Below are positions 58,843 through 64,000 of a stretch of 64,000 nucleotides of DNA, one piece after another (the stretch's first letter is position 1; each line of letters opens with the position of its first letter). The position numbers and the translations under genes were made by a program. Source of the stretch: Dromiciops gliroides (lineage: Eukaryota; Chordata; Mammalia; Microbiotheria; Microbiotheriidae); contig NC_057863.1 in NCBI RefSeq assembly GCF_019393635.1, positions 573,570,284 to 573,634,283 on the forward strand, given 5' to 3'. Below the pieces are notes generated by a model. It saw only the letters and a list, made by a program, of their open reading frames with translations, searched no databases and was not told the DNA's origin.

Positions 58843-58980
58843 TTCTGGCCTTCCGCTACCTTCCCTGATGCCTGCATTTCGAACATGGTCTGAAGTCGAC
58901 ACTTCACCAGCTCCGTGGGACACAGCACCAGGGCGGCAAAAGCAGAAGCAAAAGAGCCCGCCGCCGCATTCTGCACATCA
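58843..58980 (-). CDS. SLC25A15: SLC25A15 exon, second carrier repeat
   Basis: One hundred and thirty-eight nt, acceptor TTGTTCAG, donor CAGAA|GTAAGT. It encodes [30 protein letters not shown], and [21 protein letters not shown] is the PX(D/E)XX(K/R) carrier signature at the end of an odd-numbered helix. It is GC-richer than its surroundings, as expected of coding sequence here. Confidence 0.95.
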
Positions 58981-59309
58981 CTGAACAAGAACACAATTGA
59001 ACATCAATCAGTGTATTTGCCCACAGACATTTATTAAGCACCTACTGTTTGTAGTTGGCAGTATGGCATAAGTGATTAGAGAGTTGAATTTGGAGTCAAG
59101 AAGATCTGGGTTCAAATTCTCCTCTGACACACACATAATCTGTGTGATCCTGAACAAGTCACAGTTTCTGGGTTGCTCCAGGCAACTTCCTAAGCTGTAA
59201 GTCACAAAGAAGGTGCTACAAGTAGTAGTTCCCTCACCTGTGAGTTCCCTAGATCAATGAAATCACCGGTCTGGTCATGTCCCTACGCTATTTGTAATGT
59301 ACTCTGCCA

Positions 59310-59355
59310 GGGGCAGCTAGGGGGCGCAGTGTGCTGGACCTGGAGTCAGGACTCA
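59310..59355 (+). repeat. WSINE1 head fragment
   Basis: GGGGCAGCTAGGGGGCGCAG then TGGACCTGGAGTCAGGA, cut off at the L2 boundary. Confidence 0.7.
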
Positions 59356-60078
59356 ATCAATATACATTTATTAAGCAGCAGGCACTGTGCTAAGTGCTAC
59401 AGATACAAAGAGGCAAAAGACAGTCCCTGCACCCAAGGAGCTTGCAATCTAATGGGAAAAGACAACATGCAAACAAATACTTGCAAAGCAATATGTACAG
59501 GTTAAATAGGAAATAATTAAAAGAGGGGAAAGCACTGGGTTTAAGAGAGGTTAAAGGACCCTTCCTGTAGAAGGTGGGATTTTAGCTGGGACTTAAAGAA
59601 GCCAGGGAGATCAGTAGTTGAAGCAAAGGAGGAAGAACCCTTTCCAGGCATGAAAGAGAGAGAGAAAAAAAATGCCCAGAGCCAAGAGATAGAGGTATAT
59701 TGTTTTTGGAATGAGGCTGGTGTCCCTGGAGGTGACATGATCAGACCTTTGATTTAGTAAAATCACTTTAGTGTCTAAATGGAGGATGAACTGGAGTGGG
59801 GAGAGATTGGAGACAGGCAGATGCACCAGCAGGCTATGGCAATAATCTAGGCATGGGGAGATTGGTACCTCAGAGCCACGTGCTTTGTGCCTTTCTCCCC
59901 AAGAGAAGTCCAAGGATTTCTCTTGGTTTCCCTTCCCTTCCCTTGCCCCTGAATAAACTACCATCTTATTCTAACTGTTTTTGTGTGCAAGAGGGTGTAA
60001 TTCTTTAAATAGGAATTCCTAAGAATCCCAACCCCTACCCCTAATCCTACCCCATACCCCATTTCCCCCATAACATTT

Positions 60079-60096
60079 TGGTGGCCTGTATGGGGA
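60079..60096 (+). promoter_or_regulatory. Primer-binding site, tRNA-Ile type
   Basis: TGGTGGCCTGTATGGGGA, three bases after the U5 end (CA at 60074-60075). It matches the complement of tRNA-Ile(AAU) (TGGTGGCCCGTACGGGGA) with two differences. Both are CpG to TpG, the usual decay of methylated CpG. Confidence 0.75.
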
Positions 60097-60940
60097 ACAA
60101 GGAAATTCCCTCTTTCCTCTTGGCACACAAAACCTGGGGGTGGGAACCTCCCTTCTGGGTTTCCTTTCTCCCTCTTCCACCTGACTCAACCTCCTGTTTG
60201 AGTCATAGAGAGGTAGAGAGAGGGTCAGCTTCCACGTAACAGCAGAGGGCAGCCTGGGTCTCCCTCCCTCGCCAAAAGCTCAGCTAGATGTCCGAACCAC
60301 GGTCGAACCCTGGGACTCCACATTTCTGGGTAAGAACTTTTGTGCTTGTGTGTCTACCCCTTGCCAGCACTCTGCGACTGAGACTCCTCTTTGTCCACCA
60401 GCTGATCTCAGAACCAATCCCCTGTGGCCTCCACAGCCGAGCTCCAGCCCCACTGGGAGTGGATTTCAGTCTGTCTTACTTTCTGGTTCAGGTCCTAGCA
60501 TTCAATCAAGGCACAAAGTGGGGATGGGGTAAAAGGACTCAAAAAAAAAAAATGCAGACAGACACTGCCTCTCACAGAACTAGGCTTTGATCTGATTACT
60601 TAACTCCAGTAAAGCAGGCCACGCCCTGTCCTTCATTCAGCCTTTCCAGCTTCCACTGGGGAAAAAAAAAAGTGGTCACACTTTACTCCTGATCTGGAGT
60701 TTTTGCTCTGGTCAGTTTAAAATTTTTTTTTTGTTTAAGTCTGTTCCATCTAGGCTCAAGGATTTATGGCACTGTGCCTACCTGTCGCCTCTGAACCTTA
60801 CAGCTCCTTACACTCCAGGTCTTCTCCACTTCTCTCCCCTCCCCCTCCCTTGCACAGTGATTTCTTTGACCCCCGCTCATCTTGAAGCAGTTACAGAAGA
60901 ATCTTCATCCCCTTTCCTTATATATAGAGAAGTGGGGAAA

Positions 60941-61437
60941 TGTTGTGGGCCCAAAGTCCCCCAGAAGTTCTCTGGGACACATTGAAGAATCTTTTCCTTG
61001 AGAAACTAAACCAGAGGACAGATACGCCTAGAGAGATAAGCGGAACCAAATCACTGAGCTAGCTTTGGGACCTCCACCCTTCATTCTGATCTCCCTTACC
61101 CCTGGGGGGATAACTTTGGGTGTGGCTGCGGACTTTGTGTCCGGAAGAGAGAGATGGCTTGAGAGATCGGCAGCCACCCTTCACCCAATTCCTCTAGCCA
61201 TCACCAGTGGGGGATGGTCCAGCCTCACTAAAGGAACTTTCCACAAGCAGACGGTCACACCCCATCAGTCCCCTATAAAAGTACCTGCCAGTCTCCTGCT
61301 CGAGGAGATTGGTACTTCAGATCCACGTGCTTTGTGCCTTTCTCCCCAAGAGAAGTCTAAGGATTTCTCTTGGTTTCCCTTCCCTTCCCTTCCCCCCCTT
61401 CCCTTCCCTTGCCCCTAAATAAACTACCATCTTATTC

Positions 61438-61440
<3 letters not shown>
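60941..61440 (+). repeat. 3' LTR U3-R of the processed retroviral element
   Basis: It starts TGTTGTGGG right after the purine tract AGAGAAGTGGGGAAA. It contains a TATA box (61274-61280) and AATAAA (61418-61423). U5 is absent, as expected if the 3' end is a polyadenylated RNA end. Confidence 0.7.
61274..61280 (+). promoter_or_regulatory. LTR TATA box
   Basis: TATAAAA, 28-30 bp upstream of the point (61302-61304) where homology with the 5' R copy begins, which fits a transcription start there. Confidence 0.65.
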
Positions 61441-61468
<28 letters not shown>

Positions 61469-61849
61469 CTAGGCAGGGCGGTGGCAGTGTCAGAGGAGAG
61501 ATAGGGGCTTATTCAAAAGATGTTGCAAACATTAAATGAATAGCTGTAGGCAACAGCTTCAATATGGGGGGTGAGAGACAGTGAGGAATCCAGGATGACT
61601 CCTAGGCTTTGAGACTAGTAAAAGGGAAGTAATAGGGGGAGAGGGTTTAGGAAGAAAGATAATGAGTTCTGTTTTAGACATAGTGAGTTTAATAAGTTTA
61701 CTGCACATCCAGTTCAAGATGTCAGAAAGGCAATTGGAAACTGGAGACTGGAAGTTGGTAGAGAGATCTGGGCAGGAAAGGTAGATATGAGAATCATCAG
61801 TATAGATATGGCAATTAAATCCATAGGAGTTGATGAGATCACCACATAA

Positions 61850-62110
61850 ACTAAACTCTGGAAAACCTGAATTCAAATCTGACCTCAGACACTTACTAGC
61901 TGTGTGACTCTGAGCAACCGCTGTCTGCCTCAGTTTCCTCATCTGTAAAATGGATTTAATAATTGCACCTACCTCCCAGGCTTGTTGTGAGGATCAAATA
62001 AGATAATAATGGTAAAGCATGTAACACAGTGCCTAGCACATGGTAAGCATTATATAAATGTTAACTATTATGTTATTATAATTATCATTACTATTACTAG
62101 GTCCTAAAGG
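61850..62110 (+). repeat. MIR-like CORE-SINE
   Basis: CTTACTAGCTGTGTGACTCTGAGC, CCTCAGTTTCCTCATCTGTAAAATGG, CACATGGTAAGCATTATATAA. Confidence 0.65.
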
Positions 62111-62224
62111 AAAACTGCCTAAGAAAAGAACCAAGAAAAGGAGATGTTACAAATAGAGTACAAATAGAGATCTACATTTCTCAATATGTATTCTTAAAAT
62201 TCCTGGTATCTTGACTAATATGGT

Positions 62225-62340
62225 AATGTTTTACATAATTGCACATGTATAACTGATATCTGATAGCTTACCACCTCAGGGAGAGGGGAGGGTATGGAGG
62301 GAGGGAATGAGAGAGGGATAGAATTTGGAACTCAAAACTA
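62225..62340 (+). mobile_element. L1 3' end leading into a microsatellite
   Basis: GGGAGGGAATGAGAGAGGGATAGAATTTGGAACTCAAAA resembles the end of the L1 at 26030-26080; the tail has become a GATA/GAAT repeat. Confidence 0.5.
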
Positions 62341-62582
62341 TAAATTGATAGATGGATGGATGACTGGATGGATAGAGAGATAAATGAATAAATAGATAAA
62401 TAGATAATTGATAAATAAATAACTGAATGGGTAGATGGATGGATGAATGAATGGATAGATAAATGAATAAATAGATAATAGATAAACAAATAACTGAATA
62501 GATGGATGAATAAATAAATAAATGTATAGATAAATAAATGAATAAGTTATTGAATGAATGAGCAACAACAACAACAACAACA
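62341..62582. repeat. GATA/GATG/AATA tetranucleotide repeat
   Basis: An irregular four-base repeat to about 62565, then (CAA)n. Serine/isoleucine/tyrosine ORFs on the - strand are artefacts. Confidence 0.93.
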
Positions 62583-63749
62583 AAGCCCTGTTATCCCGTC
62601 CACTATAAAGCATTTCTCTGGATTGCTGACCTTACTATTTTTGTCCTTCAGTTGCCTCCTAAGGGGATCTGTCCTTCACCTGATTCCTCCTAAATGTATT
62701 TTCTTCCCCAATTGGAAAGATTTGTAAAGTGCTCAACACAGTCCTTGACATACAGTAAGCGTTTAATAAATGTTTATTCCCTCTCTTCCCTTCCCAATCA
62801 GGTGGTTCAATTTGTGCCTGTGGCACTTAGCAGTGGTTGGCACAAGATAAGCACTTGAGATGCTCTTCAGAGATAAGTGTTGCTAATTCAGAGGAAGAAG
62901 AGACCTCTGAATGGTAGGTCTAGGATGGATAAAAGCTATGTAGACAGGAAGAGGAAGGTCATTTCAGGTTGGGGAATAGCATTAGCATAGCCAAGAAAAC
63001 CTCTTCCTGTTTGGAGAGAAGACTCCTTTAAAAGGAACAGTGACCCATTCACTTTCTGACTTTCTGCACCTTGCTATCACAATGTCTCCTCTGCTGCTCT
63101 CTCACTCTGGATCTTCCCTTAGAAACTGAAGCCTCCTTTCCCTGAAACATCCATCCTCTCTAGTGGCTTTCTCACCCCGGAACAACCCTCTGGCATGCTG
63201 GCCTCTTTATCCTAAGGCAAGGTCTTCCAAGTCGAGCCGATGGCCCATGGGAGAGGAGTGTTCAAAGTTAGTGAGATCTGAAGTGAAGGAGGCAGATTAT
63301 GGAATCAACCCCTCTGAATTGTGGATAACCTAGAGAGAGACAGTCATGACCACCTATTGTGCCACTGGAGGGTCTAGAATGTCACATGGGACTGATGAGA
63401 AAAAAGAAAGAATGGATCTATATTGAGCTTCCTTGGGCAAAGAGAGGGCTAGTCAACAAGAATGATAAAGAGCTATAAGAAGCCTTGGAGAGAGGGCTAA
63501 CTCAGGAAAGGTCTAGAAAAATACTTGGGAGTGAGAAAAGTAGGAAAGATGCTCTCCTCCCCAACTATTCCCATCCTCACCAAAAGTAAGAGAGGAAGAA
63601 GTTAATACCTATGAAATGTCTTCTGAATGCTGTATTGATTCCCAGCTCTATAATGATTTGGCTGAAGACTTTGGGTTCTTAACATGGGATAAACATGGAA
63701 TTTTTTTAGCCTTAATAACTATATTTCAATATAAGTGCTTTTTGTAATC
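62583..63749. other. SLC25A15 intron, nothing recognised
   Basis: I looked on the - strand for the first carrier repeat (QPFDTMKVKMQ-like) and did not find it. An L2-like 3' end (CAGTAAGCGTTTAATAAATGTTTATT) lies near 62750. Confidence 0.5.
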
Positions 63750-63990
63750 TGATGTACTCAGCTAGGTGGTACACTGGACAGAGGGTTGGTTTGAAATCAA
63801 GAAGGCCCGAGTGCAAATCCTGCTTAGGACATTTCCTAGTTGTGGGATCCTAGATAAGTCACCTGGCCTCAGTTTCCTCATCTATAAAATGGCAACTAAT
63901 CTCCCAAAGATGCTGTGAGAATTAAATAATATAACACATGCAAAGTGCTTTGTAAACCTTAAAACACTATATAAAAACTATTTAAATTAA
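63750..63990 (+). repeat. MIR-like CORE-SINE
   Basis: CAGCTAGGTGGTACACTGGACAG head, CCTCAGTTTCCTCATCTATAAAATGG, GCAAAGTGCTTTGTAAACC end. Confidence 0.68.
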
Positions 63991-64000
63991 AAAGGTTTTG

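Larger units (their letters stand above)
59855..61467 (+). mobile_element. Retroviral element with processed-RNA structure
   Basis: Order: R-U5 (59855-60075), primer site (60079-60096), about 830 nt non-coding interior, purine tract (about 60928-60940), U3 (60941-61301), R (61302-61440), then (TAA)n. The 5' copy lacks U3 and starts about 28 bp after the position of the TATA box in the 3' copy. The 3' copy ends 17 nt after AATAAA. It is flanked by AATAATCTAGGCA (59841-59853) and AATAACCTAGGCA (61463-61475). The two R copies differ at about five sites plus one CT-rich indel. No gag, pol or env reading frame was recognised. Confidence 0.72.
59340..61850 (-). repeat. L2 copy interrupted by the retroviral element
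   Basis: Antisense L2 3' half at 59340-59853 and its continuation at 61476-61850. The - strand frame at 61559-61942 includes reverse-transcriptase codons YTDDSHIYLSCPDLS, LSDILNW and LTMSKTELIIF. A stretch of about 25 bp seen in other copies is missing at the retroviral insertion point. Confidence 0.75.

Noticed and set aside
60288..61418. ORFs of 100-117 codons in the retroviral element
   Set aside because: They span noncoding interior or LTR; no gag, pol or env motif.
61559..61942. A 127-codon - strand ORF
   Set aside because: Part of an L2 reverse transcriptase plus a MIR-like SINE; no independent gene.

Overview
This window is marsupial nuclear DNA, most likely from an Australian marsupial and perhaps a dasyurid. 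The sign is more than 30 copies of one short tRNA-headed CORE-SINE that I recognise as WSINE1-type, many with clean target-site duplications (TSDs). MAR1-type CORE-SINEs, RTE and L2-clade LINEs, and marsupial-type L1 add to this. The species call is inference. Almost all protein-coding sequence is in short exons with GT/AG splice sites, and most long ORFs lie inside repeats.

Two genes converge tail to tail. On the + strand, ten exons between 6508 and 43225 encode the phosphatase and C2 domains of a voltage-sensing-phosphatase-family protein (TPTE/TPTE2 type). They join without a stop or frameshift into 282 codons plus a stop. The N-terminal voltage-sensor exons were not found and probably lie before base 1. 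On the - strand, four exons between 58980 and 48775 encode the C-terminal two thirds of the mitochondrial ornithine carrier SLC25A15. Its first exons lie beyond base 64000. The gap between the stop codons is 5.5 kb. It holds a solo LTR, several SINEs, a hAT-like fragment and one unassigned candidate exon at 45460-45573.

Region by region: 1-6500 holds an L1 ORF1 relic, an LTR with a long (TG)n run, and SINEs. 6508-16354 holds the phosphatase core exons, plus a 7SL RNA pseudogene in an intron. 17800-22760 is a pile of L2 and RTE LINE pieces with a relic of a Y-box cold-shock domain. 23460-40150 is mostly L1, L2 and endogenous retrovirus, including a - strand LTR-gag fragment (28813-30451) and a 5'-complete but internally deleted L1. 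40199-43225 holds the last C2 exons. 48553-58980 is SLC25A15. 59340-61850 is an L2 copy interrupted by a retroviral sequence that looks like a reverse-transcribed genomic RNA (R-U5-PBS ... U3-R-tail) rather than a provirus.

The two genes have unrelated biochemical roles: phosphoinositide dephosphorylation at membranes, and ornithine/citrulline exchange across the inner mitochondrial membrane. Their adjacency is of interest as conserved synteny. I found no CRISPR array, operon or bacterial-type system.
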